A DNA stretch of 64,000 nucleotides. It comes from Parabacteroides merdae ATCC 43184. Its GTDB lineage: Bacteria > Bacteroidota > Bacteroidia > Bacteroidales > Tannerellaceae. The position numbers were made by a program, and so were the translations under genes. Below are positions 46,058-53,800 of the stretch, in pieces (the stretch's first letter is position 1; each line of letters opens with the position of its first letter). The notes under the pieces were generated by a model. It was not told where the DNA came from and ran no database searches. It saw only the letters and a program-made list of their open reading frames with translations. Location: assembly GCF_025151215.1 (NCBI RefSeq), contig NZ_CP102286.1, positions 3,844,001-3,908,000 on the forward strand. Direction: 5' to 3'.

Positions 46058-47080
46058 ATGATCATGAAAAGTCTATTCATTATTATTCTATGCTTTCTTT
46101 TCACCTCTTGTAGTGAAAACCAGTATCGCATTTTCACATTACCTGAAGAGACTCCTGTCAGCGGGGTTGACTATCCCTATGAACTCTTTATGAATTATCC
46201 TTGGTCAATAGATATCATAGATGATAAATTATTACTCTTTGCCACTAAAGGTGACTACTTTATGCGAATAGTTGATGCTAATAATGGCAAAGAGATTAAA
46301 CAAATTGGTCTATTCGGTGGCGGACCTAAAGAATTTGTACAACCCGTCTATTGGGGAAAAAATGGTAAAGATGTATATGTTTATGATGAAGCAAAAATGT
46401 ACCTGAGGACATATTCATGGCATGAAATCTTAAATGCGGAAGAATTACCGGAAGCGAAAACAATAAACTTGAAAGGTAATGAGAAAAATATCTTATTCGG
46501 CAAGGTACTTAATCAGGATTATTTTGTAGGTTCGGTCGTCGTTGGTATGCCCCATCCTATAATTATACTGGATAAAGAGTTGAACACAATCGGGAACATG
46601 GGGAATATTCCGGATAAAGACCATCAAAGTGAAGCATTAGTTACTTATGGAGGTTCAGTCAGTTCGTATGGAAATAAGTTCGTGTCTACAATGGCATCAT
46701 TTGGCTATATCGCCTGCTATGAGCAACAAGCAGATGGCACTTGCAAAATATTATGGGATGCTTGTGCAGAACAACCAATCTATAAGAAAGACCAATTAGA
46801 CCTGACTCTTTTGAAATTAGGTTTTGCAGATGTGAAAATGACAAAAAATTATATCTTCTGTAGTTATTTCGGGCAAAAATATGATCGGGACAATCGGAAA
46901 AACATAAAACCCAGAAACATGCTGGTGTTTGATCATCAAGGCAATTTACTGAAAAACTTACGTTCGGAAAGAAGTTTAGCCCGGTTCACCGTTTCCGAGG
47001 ACGAAAAAACAATCTATGCCGCGACTGAAGAACCGGAAGTGGCGATCATACGGTTTGATATTAGTAACATTCTGAAATAA
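46058..47080 (+). CDS. Six-bladed beta-propeller-like lipoprotein D
   Basis: 340-residue lipoprotein (CFLFTSCSEN) of the TolB-like type, with blade motif IGLFGGGPKEFVQPVYW and VYVYDEAKMYLRTY. Closer in layout to propeller A than to C. Start may be Met-1 or Met-3 (46064). Eight bases precede the next propeller gene. Confidence 0.78.
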   Translation: MIMKSLFIIILCFLFTSCSENQYRIFTLPEETPVSGVDYPYELFMNYPWSIDIIDDKLLLFATKGDYFMRIVDANNGKEIKQIGLFGGGPKEFVQPVYWGKNGKDVYVYDEAKMYLRTYSWHEILNAEELPEAKTINLKGNEKNILFGKVLNQDYFVGSVVVGMPHPIIILDKELNTIGNMGNIPDKDHQSEALVTYGGSVSSYGNKFVSTMASFGYIACYEQQADGTCKILWDACAEQPIYKKDQLDLTLLKLGFADVKMTKNYIFCSYFGQKYDRDNRKNIKPRNMLVFDHQGNLLKNLRSERSLARFTVSEDEKTIYAATEEPEVAIIRFDISNILK

Positions 47081-47087
47081 CAAGTTT

Positions 47088-48176
47088 ATGAAAACATGGA
47101 TTCTTCTCTTTTGCCTGCTGTTGGCTTCCTGCGGAGGTCGACAAGCACAATTTTCCGATCATGAGGACTTTTACTGGATAGACTTTCGTCCCTTAGTCAA
47201 GAATGAGGCATTGGAAGTGGGTTTGAATGAATGGGGGACAAACCCTCGATACGTGCAATTGGAAACCAACGAATTCATTCAGATCAAATTCATACAAAGG
47301 GTTATTTTGGACGGTGATAAATTCTTAGTAGTTCATTCGGACAGATTATCTCTATTTGATAAAGATGGGAAATACCAATATGACATCGGGGAAAAAGGAG
47401 AAGAGGAAGGAGAATATTTCAGAATGGGTGGTGTTGTTTTGCGAAATGACACACTGTTTGTCGTAGATGGGAATTATGATTTCACACTTTACAACTGGCA
47501 AGGAGAATATTTAGGAAAGTGGTTTCAGCCCAAAATACGGCATACAATGAATTTTTTCCTCGTTCCCAATACGGACCTATTCTTAGGGCATGTAAATAAT
47601 TTTACCGGGCAAAAGAAAGTTAGGTTCGTCTTTTTCCGGGACACAACAGCCATCAAAACGATTCCGGTTACGGAAAAACTCGAACCGGCATCACCAATGG
47701 TCGTATATAGCATACCTACTGAAATGAAAGCGTTTGACGGGCTTGTCCCCGCCTTCAAGGAAGTATTCAACGACACGATTTACCAAGTCGATGAAAGCTT
47801 GAATTTGGTCCCTTATGCTGTAGTCGAGTTAGGCAAATACAAGGCGACCAAAGAAGCCATGTTTGCTTGCACGGCTGAACAACTGATGAAAAAATGGGAC
47901 TTCTTCAACGGCAAAATTGCGCTTGCTGCAACTGGAGAGAAAGACGGTATCATTTATCTGGCTCACCATGATGTAACTGATCCGTACACTTACAGCTATG
48001 ACAAAAATACCCAACAAACGTTTTATCAAAAGGTCATCTATCCGGACAATTCTTACGGATTCAAGGAAGGAAGTACTTTCGTGCCTCATTTCATATCGAC
48101 AGACGGGAAATATCTGATCGATTACGAAATACCCGAAAACGGGAATAATCCTGTGATTGTCCTTGTCGAACGTTAA
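47088..48176 (+). CDS. Six-bladed beta-propeller lipoprotein E
   Basis: 362-residue lipoprotein (LLLASCGG), with the blade motif IGEKGEEEGEYFRMGGVVL and LFVVDGNYDFTLYN. Paired with propeller D behind peptide 3. A remnant of a DUF1573 gene follows. Confidence 0.78.
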   Translation: MKTWILLFCLLLASCGGRQAQFSDHEDFYWIDFRPLVKNEALEVGLNEWGTNPRYVQLETNEFIQIKFIQRVILDGDKFLVVHSDRLSLFDKDGKYQYDIGEKGEEEGEYFRMGGVVLRNDTLFVVDGNYDFTLYNWQGEYLGKWFQPKIRHTMNFFLVPNTDLFLGHVNNFTGQKKVRFVFFRDTTAIKTIPVTEKLEPASPMVVYSIPTEMKAFDGLVPAFKEVFNDTIYQVDESLNLVPYAVVELGKYKATKEAMFACTAEQLMKKWDFFNGKIALAATGEKDGIIYLAHHDVTDPYTYSYDKNTQQTFYQKVIYPDNSYGFKEGSTFVPHFISTDGKYLIDYEIPENGNNPVIVLVER

Positions 48177-48195
48177 TAAACAATTCATACCGTCC

Positions 48196-48395
48196 ATGAA
48201 AACATGCTTCTTATTCATGATATTAAGTATTCTGACCTCTTGTACAATTGGAAAGAACTGCAACCGGGAGAGAGCGGAACGATCACGGTCAGCTACGAAG
48301 CGGAACAGCCGGGCGATTTTTACCGAACGGTAGACATTTATGGGAACATTCCGAACAACTCGCTGATGGTGAGTTTTATCGGGACAGTGAAATAA
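48196..48395 (+). pseudogene. Remnant of a thioredoxin/DUF1573 lipoprotein gene
   Basis: An ATG at 48196 opens an intact lipoprotein signal (KTCFLFMILSILTSC), but the frame soon dies. In another frame the typical end of a DUF1573 domain is readable (LQPGESGTITVSYEAEQ, then SLMVSFIGTVK to the stop at 48395). Best explained by a large internal deletion joining the two ends out of frame. It occupies the same place in its unit as the intact gene at 41871. Confidence 0.75.
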
Positions 48396-48410
48396 AATAA
48401 TTAACGGGGA

Positions 48411-48627
48411 AAAGAAAGGAGTTCCTGCACACAGAACCTTGCAAGTCTAAGCAGAAACTCCCCGATTTTTCCTCATTCAATAACTAATAAAGAAGGAGGT
48501 AACGACAAAAGTAGTAAATTTGGAGAAAACAACAAAAGGGTAGGAAATCACCCGTTCCGGGAAATGGTACCGGACGAAAGAACCACAATTAATAATAAAA
48601 TGATAAATCCCTAAAAATAATAATAAA
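48411..48627 (+). promoter_or_regulatory. Structured leader R2 before peptide gene 4
   Basis: Second copy of the repeated leader: hairpin GGAGTTCCTGC/GCAGAAACTCC (48418-48461), GAAGGAGGTAACG, and an AT-rich end AATAATAATAAAATG shared with R1. The first hairpin loop differs from R1 while the stem is kept. Confidence 0.65.
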
Positions 48628-48867
48628 ATGGGAACGAAAATTTTGGGCGTTATCGCTTTTGCTGCAATCGCCATAGCGGCTGACTGGAATTACCAGCAGA
48701 ATAAACAGGAAGTTGAACTCTCAGACTTGGCATTGGAAAATATTGATGCGTTAGCAAGAGGAGAACATGGACCGGATTGGGGACATAGTAAACTCGTTTA
48801 TGAGCCAAATGGTTGTTGCAAAGATGATCCTTACTTAGATTGTTCTGGAGCATACAGTCCTTGTTGA
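48628..48867 (+). CDS. NVEALA-family small exported peptide 4 (79 aa)
   Basis: Leader almost identical to peptide 3 (GTKILGVIAFAAIA; WNYQQNKQEVELSDLAL), with the signature in the variant form NIDALARGE. The 36-residue tail has four Cys in a CC...C...SPC spacing (NGCCKDD; LDCSGAYSPC), similar to peptide 5. Confidence 0.82.
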   Translation: MGTKILGVIAFAAIAIAADWNYQQNKQEVELSDLALENIDALARGEHGPDWGHSKLVYEPNGCCKDDPYLDCSGAYSPC

Positions 48868-48891
48868 TAAAAATTATGCCAAGAGGCCTTA

Positions 48892-49355
48892 GAGCCTGTT
48901 TAAATTTTGCATTTGTTGGTTGTGAGAGTTGTATTGAGGATGTTTTTCTGTAGGAGATGCCGTCTTTTTTGTTGAAACACGTGACTTATTTTGCTTCAAA
49001 CAGTCAGAAAAAGTGCCGAAGATTCCCGTTTACAGGCTTTTTACACCCGGATGTGAACGGTCTTGACACCCGAGTGTGAATGATATCGAGACCCGGGTGT
49101 CAATGGGTTTATCTTATTATGTTATTGAAAATAAGTCATGTGAAGAAGAATCTTGGACAGGCGGTTAGTGATAGTATGATAGATGGAATAGGCATCCGTC
49201 ATACCTACTATCATTGCTTGTGTCTATTGATATTCAATTGATAAAAGGAAATTAGTGATAGTATGACAGTTGTTTTTCAAAATAATCCTATAATGCAATA
49301 AAGCAGGCCGATGAGGGCTATGCAAAATTTATTTCAGAGAAATTTAAACAGGCTC
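48892..49355. mobile_element. MITE-like element, 464 bp
   Basis: Terminal inverted repeats GAGCCTGTTTAAATTT (48892-48907) and its complement (49340-49355), with a further TGCAAAATTT match inside, flanked by a TTA direct duplication (48889-48891 and 49356-49358). It has no transposase ORF. The 3-bp TTA target and ends suggest mobilisation by an IS5-type transposase (inferred). It sits in the loop of a host hairpin: ATGCCAAGAG (48876-48885) pairs with CTCTTGGCAT (49366-49375). Confidence 0.85.
49043..49103. repeat. 23-bp direct repeats inside the MITE
   Basis: Three near-identical palindromic cores (ACACCCGGATGTGAA, ACACCCGAGTGTGAA, AGACCCGGGTGTCAA) start at 49043, 49066 and 49089, a 23-bp period. 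Confidence 0.8.
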
Positions 49356-49414
49356 TTAATCACGACTCTTGGCATGTTAAAACATATTATCAAACATTTA
49401 CATACGGTATTGAT

Positions 49415-50488
49415 ATGATTTTAAAACAAATACATAACATCAGCTTGGTCCTATTATTAATTTGCTCATCTTGCATAGACACTAAAGTCGATTCTATATT
49501 TATCAATTTAGAGCATGCAGAGAGTAGCATAAACTATTCTTCTATATTTGAACGGGTTGAATATATTAATTTAGATGCAGGAGAAGAATGTTTATTATCA
49601 GGAATCAAAAAAATCTATTTTGATTCAGATACACTTATTTTTCAAGATTCTAAAAATGAGGGAGTTTTCGTTTTTAATTTAAAAGATCATAAACTGGTGA
49701 GTCACATCAATAGGATTGGTCAAGGGCCAGAAGAATATCATAAAGACAATGCAATAGCTGTTGATTCTACTTCGAATTTAATACATATCTATGATATGAT
49801 GAATTTCAAAGTCAATGTTTATACCTATAAAGGAGAATATGCATATTCATATAAAATAGAATATTTTATGAGAGATTTTGCATGGATGGACAATCTGTTA
49901 TTAATCATACAACCTTGTATAAATAAGGTGTATAAGAGAAACGGTGTTTGGCTTTACAAGCCGATCGAAAAACAAGAATCTTTGCTGTTAGAGCATGATG
50001 GAGATGATCAGTCTTTTGAATTTATGTCTACCTATATCGAACAATCAGAAAATAAAATTTACTATTACGATCGAAACGACGATTGCATCTATCTTATAAA
50101 CAATAAATCCATTTCCAGACTTTACAAAATAGATTTGAAGCAGAAAGTGCCATTAGACATACGAACTGCATCAAATCAAAATCCCAAAGATTTAAATATG
50201 AAATCAATGATGTTTGATTTTGTTCCCTCTCCTCATTCTGTATTGTTATGCTATTTTATGTTTGGAGAAAAAGAGAATCCATATAGGTATGTTCTAATTA
50301 ATTCGAAAACAAAAGAAACCATCATATTTAAAAAATTTATAAATGATATGGATGATATTCTTTTCGCTGACAATAAGACATTCTGTATTAATGATCAATC
50401 ATGGTGTAGGCTCTCTCAACAATCCGAAGACAGTGAAACAGTACAGTTGCAAATTATGTATTTAAAGGATCAATTTGTTCATCATTAA
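49415..50488 (+). CDS. Six-bladed beta-propeller lipoprotein F
   Basis: 357-residue lipoprotein (LLICSSCID), very AT-rich in codon use. It has the clear family motif INRIGQGPEEYHKDNAIAV followed by IHIYDMMNFKVNVY. Separated from peptide 4 by the MITE insertion. Followed by a decayed DUF1573 scrap and leader R3. Confidence 0.8.
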   Translation: MILKQIHNISLVLLLICSSCIDTKVDSIFINLEHAESSINYSSIFERVEYINLDAGEECLLSGIKKIYFDSDTLIFQDSKNEGVFVFNLKDHKLVSHINRIGQGPEEYHKDNAIAVDSTSNLIHIYDMMNFKVNVYTYKGEYAYSYKIEYFMRDFAWMDNLLLIIQPCINKVYKRNGVWLYKPIEKQESLLLEHDGDDQSFEFMSTYIEQSENKIYYYDRNDDCIYLINNKSISRLYKIDLKQKVPLDIRTASNQNPKDLNMKSMMFDFVPSPHSVLLCYFMFGEKENPYRYVLINSKTKETIIFKKFINDMDDILFADNKTFCINDQSWCRLSQQSEDSETVQLQIMYLKDQFVHH

Positions 50489-50530
50489 TAAAATGAGCAA
50501 TAATCATGAAACATTATGGAACAATCAAGA

Positions 50531-50591
50531 GAATTCTATCGAACAGAATAGACATATTAACTCGCTGATGGTGAGATTTATCCGGTAAAAT
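50531..50591 (+). pseudogene. Highly decayed DUF1573 gene end
   Basis: TTCTATCGAACAGAATAGAC and CTCGCTGATGGTGAGATTTA align with the last ~70 bases of the remnant at 48196-48395, with small deletions and an in-frame stop. Lies just before leader R3, as the other remnant lies before R2. Confidence 0.6.
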
Positions 50592-50608
50592 AAAGCAATT
50601 AACAGGAA

Positions 50609-50822
50609 AAAGAAAGGAGTTCCTGCCTACAGCCTCACAAACGTTAGCAGAAACTCCCGGACTTTCCCTCATTCAATAACAAATAAAGAAGGAGGTAACG
50701 GCAAAAGTAGTAAATTTGAAACAAACGACAAAAGGGTTAGAAATCACCCGTCTCGGGAAATGATACCGGGTGAAAGGTTCAAAAACAAACATAAGTCTAT
50801 AAATTCCTAAAACAAAACGAAA
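50609..50822 (+). promoter_or_regulatory. Structured leader R3 before peptide gene 5
   Basis: Third copy of the leader: hairpin GGAGTTCCTGC/GCAGAAACTCC (50616-50657), GAAGGAGGTAACG, and a perfect second stem TCACCCG/CGGGTGA. The last ~40 bp also precede peptide gene 6 (52325-52365) without the rest. Confidence 0.65.
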
Positions 50823-51059
50823 ATGGGAAAGAAATTTTTTGGCGTAATCGCTTTTGTTGCGATCGCCACCGCCGCCGGCTGGAACTACCAGCAAAATAAA
50901 CAAAGTGTTGAATTGTCGGACTTGGCATTGGAGAATGTCGAGGCATTGGCAAGAAATGAAAGTGGAAAGAACAATAAGGCATTGGCTCAAAAGGCGAATG
51001 GAGAATACTGTTGTACTCCTTTAAACGGTAATAATTGTACTCAATCACCAGCTTGTTAG
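50823..51059 (+). CDS. NVEALA-family small exported peptide 5 (78 aa)
   Basis: Leader MGKKFFGVIAFVAIATAAG, WNYQQNKQSVELSDLAL, signature NVEALARNE. The tail carries four Cys (EYCCTPLNGNNCTQSPAC) with spacing like peptide 4. A terminator-like hairpin follows. Confidence 0.82.
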   Translation: MGKKFFGVIAFVAIATAAGWNYQQNKQSVELSDLALENVEALARNESGKNNKALAQKANGEYCCTPLNGNNCTQSPAC

Positions 51060-51073
51060 AATGTTAATATTAG

Positions 51074-51135
51074 AGATATGTCAGAATTTAATTCGCAAAT
51101 AATGTCTTATAAGATAAATTTGGGCATATCTTTTT
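51074..51135 (+). terminator. Terminator-like hairpin between peptide 5 and propeller G
   Basis: AGATATGTC (51074-51082) pairs with GGCATATCT (51123-51131, one G-U) and is followed by TTTT. The loop is long (40 bases). Confidence 0.55.
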
Positions 51136-51164
51136 GAATACTTCTAATCATCAAATTATTTCAA

Positions 51165-52322
51165 ATGAGAAAGTCTATTTTTTTTCATGATCAACAGAGA
51201 GTCTGGCTCCTTGTTTGTTGGGTCTTTATCACATTCGGTTGCCTTCCTGAGGAACAGAGGCTTACATCCGTTCCTGCCATAGAAGTAGACATAGCTTCAG
51301 ATACAGAGTTGAAATTGTCAGAATACTTTGAGAATTTTCGAATGCTCAAGCTTCCGACGGATACTCTTATGGGGAAAATAGAGAACATTAAGTGTGAAAA
51401 TAATAAAATTTATATCTCTGATGGACTAACTCTTTTTGCTTTCTCCGAAGAAGGAGAATTAGCCCTTTGCTTAGAGAAAAGAGGTGAAGCTCCAGATGAA
51501 TATTCTGGGATTTCAGATTTTGTGATAGACGGTGAAAATATTATAATATTGGACAGGAATCAACAAAAAACAATAACGTATGATCATTCAGGAAATAGTA
51601 TTTCAACATTTCATCTCAAGTACTATGCACAAGCTATTTCGCCGATAGTGAATAATACATTTTTTTTATATAACGGATTTGATACAAGTCACAAATTGCA
51701 TCGGATTAAAAATTGGAAAGAAGATTCCGCATTTTTAGAAGTAGATAAAAACCAAACAGGATACTTGTTCATATTCGCTCATCACAATTTTTATCAAGAT
51801 CATGATTCTATTTATTTTTTTCAACCGATCAATGATACTATTTACAAGTCTGTTGAAGGCGGAAATATGAATCCGTTCCTCCATATCGACTTTAAAGGGA
51901 AAAATATACCTACATCTTTTTTCAGTGATAAGAAATATGAAAACGTTAAAGATTTTTTCGACAATTTGAATAAAAGATCTTATGCCTATGGTATTTATAG
52001 TTTTATAAGGGATAAGCGATTCACGATGTTCGGTAGTTTCTATCAGAAAAATAAAAAATTGACATTATTCGACCATAAAAATAAATCATCGAATACTTTC
52101 GGTACAATTAAAGATGATGTTTATTTCAAGGGTTTGACGATCCCTATATCTCAATTTATTTATCATGCAAATAAGGATGGTTCTATCGTTGTTCCATTGG
52201 AAGCCTATTCTGTAGTTGAATGGCGAAATACATACACACCGTCTGAGCCATTCGGAAGTATAATCAATACAACAAAGGAAGATGATAATCCATTGCTTTT
52301 GATCTTCGATTTCAAACAGTAG
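51165..52322 (+). CDS. Six-bladed beta-propeller lipoprotein G
   Basis: 385-residue probable lipoprotein (WVFITFGCLPEE; the N-terminal region before it is longer than usual). Family motif LEKRGEAPDEYSGISDFVI followed by IIILDRNQQKTITYD. Single propeller behind peptide 5; no DUF1573 remnant follows. Confidence 0.78.
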   Translation: MRKSIFFHDQQRVWLLVCWVFITFGCLPEEQRLTSVPAIEVDIASDTELKLSEYFENFRMLKLPTDTLMGKIENIKCENNKIYISDGLTLFAFSEEGELALCLEKRGEAPDEYSGISDFVIDGENIIILDRNQQKTITYDHSGNSISTFHLKYYAQAISPIVNNTFFLYNGFDTSHKLHRIKNWKEDSAFLEVDKNQTGYLFIFAHHNFYQDHDSIYFFQPINDTIYKSVEGGNMNPFLHIDFKGKNIPTSFFSDKKYENVKDFFDNLNKRSYAYGIYSFIRDKRFTMFGSFYQKNKKLTLFDHKNKSSNTFGTIKDDVYFKGLTIPISQFIYHANKDGSIVVPLEAYSVVEWRNTYTPSEPFGSIINTTKEDDNPLLLIFDFKQ

Positions 52323-52365
52323 AACCAATCACCATAAGTTTATAAATCCCTAAAATAAAACAAAA

Positions 52366-52611
52366 ATGGGAAAGAAATTTTTTGGCGTAATCGCTTTTGC
52401 AGCGATCGCCGCAGTAGCAGGCTGGAACTACCAGCAAAACAAAAATGAGGTTCAACTCTCTGACTTGGCATTGGAAAATGTCGAGGCTTTAGCTTGGGAT
52501 GAGAATAAATCAAACTATCATTTGTTTCCATGTCCATCAAGTTCCGGAAATGAATGCCGTTTTAAAGACAGTGAACGTCCTGAATGTTATGGTCCAACGT
52601 ATTGTAGATAA
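52366..52611 (+). CDS. NVEALA-family small exported peptide 6 (81 aa)
   Basis: Leader as in peptide 5 (MGKKFFGVIAFAAIAAVAG, WNYQQNKNEVQLSDLAL), signature NVEALAWDE, so even the first residues after the motif differ. The tail has four Cys (LFPCPSS; GNECRF; PECYG; TYCR). Only the last ~40 bp of the shared leader precede it. The next gene starts 2 bases after its stop, with no hairpin. Confidence 0.82.
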   Translation: MGKKFFGVIAFAAIAAVAGWNYQQNKNEVQLSDLALENVEALAWDENKSNYHLFPCPSSSGNECRFKDSERPECYGPTYCR

Positions 52612-52613
52612 CC

Positions 52614-53777
52614 ATGTACAAATTACTATTTCATTATTTATGCATAATTTGCATTAGTATATCTTGCTCTCAGAGAAGAGAAAATATAAAGACCGTTGAT
52701 AATGACTTAGTTGAAATACAGAAGGAGGAACTTTTTTTCCCTCCTTCTGACGTATTACAACTAAAGTCCTATTATTTGTCTTCTTCGGTACAAGTAGGTG
52801 CTAAACATATATTGATTGGATATAACCATAAGGAACATGCTTTGGATTGTATCGATCTTCTGGAGAAAAAAATCATTCAAATTCCGTTACAAACAAGTGG
52901 TCCTAACGCCATAACTCGTTTAACTGGAATTTTTGCATATCAAAAAGACTCCATTTGGGTTGCTGATGAATCGGAATCCGTATTCCTGATTGATCCGAAA
53001 GGGAATGTGTTGAAACGTATTCAAATCCGTAATTCTTTGCAAGAAGACGAGGAATTGATCATAAATACGAATCATGCTATGTCTACAATTCGTTTGTATT
53101 ACAATGCCCTGCACCAGTCGCTGCTATGCACGGTAAAAGATAGGTCTGTTTCGCCACCCCGATTCAAAGTAAAAGAAATTTTCCTCGAAGAAAACCAAAA
53201 GGTAAAAACTTTCAATTTATCTCCATCTATTGCGGAACCAGACATAAGCAAAGGGTATGCGAACATGAGTGAACCGAATGTCAACTTTCGGGATGATTAC
53301 ATTTTATATAATTATCCGATAGAATCACATCTCTACAAGATCGATTTGAACACAGGATCTGGAAAAATGTACAAAGCTGATAGCGATTACACTTCCAATA
53401 AAGCTCAAAAGTGTAAATCCAAAACAGATTATACAGAATGGCAAAGACACGGATTTGAAAATCCTCATTTTTTTGATATCATGTATCTTCCGACATGTGA
53501 TATGTATGCCCGTTTGCATGTGGATGCCATTGATTTCGGTAAAAACGAAAACCTGGAATTATTATCCAGAGAACGGGATTTTTATTTATGTCTGTTTGAT
53601 AATGAGCTTAATAAAATAAAAGAAATCAAACTGCCCATAAACACATTCAATCCTTATACAGGCTGGTGTCAGCTTCATGATGGAATCCTTTTTTTTGTAG
53701 ATAAAATTACAGATCAAGAGATTTCCGAAGATTTAGAAGTGCATATCTTTCATCCTGTCATGATAAAGAATGATTGA
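52614..53777 (+). CDS. Beta-propeller-like lipoprotein H (DUF4221-like)
   Basis: 387-residue lipoprotein (CIISISC-type end: ICISISCSQR). Beta-rich repeats such as DSIWVADESESVFLIDPKGN and FYLCLFDNELNKIKEIKLP. It lacks the GPEEY motif and seems closer to the DUF4221 group of propeller proteins. Directly behind peptide 6 and 23 bp before the transglutaminase-like gene. Confidence 0.7.
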   Translation: MYKLLFHYLCIICISISCSQRRENIKTVDNDLVEIQKEELFFPPSDVLQLKSYYLSSSVQVGAKHILIGYNHKEHALDCIDLLEKKIIQIPLQTSGPNAITRLTGIFAYQKDSIWVADESESVFLIDPKGNVLKRIQIRNSLQEDEELIINTNHAMSTIRLYYNALHQSLLCTVKDRSVSPPRFKVKEIFLEENQKVKTFNLSPSIAEPDISKGYANMSEPNVNFRDDYILYNYPIESHLYKIDLNTGSGKMYKADSDYTSNKAQKCKSKTDYTEWQRHGFENPHFFDIMYLPTCDMYARLHVDAIDFGKNENLELLSRERDFYLCLFDNELNKIKEIKLPINTFNPYTGWCQLHDGILFFVDKITDQEISEDLEVHIFHPVMIKND

Positions 53778-53800
53778 AATATAGTTTCTCCCCTAAAACA

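Noticed and set aside
40579-52611. NVEALA peptides as classical double-glycine bacteriocins
   Set aside because: The LSDLAL-x-NVEALA segment looks leader-like, but there is no GG/GA cleavage pair and no peptidase-type ABC transporter in the window.
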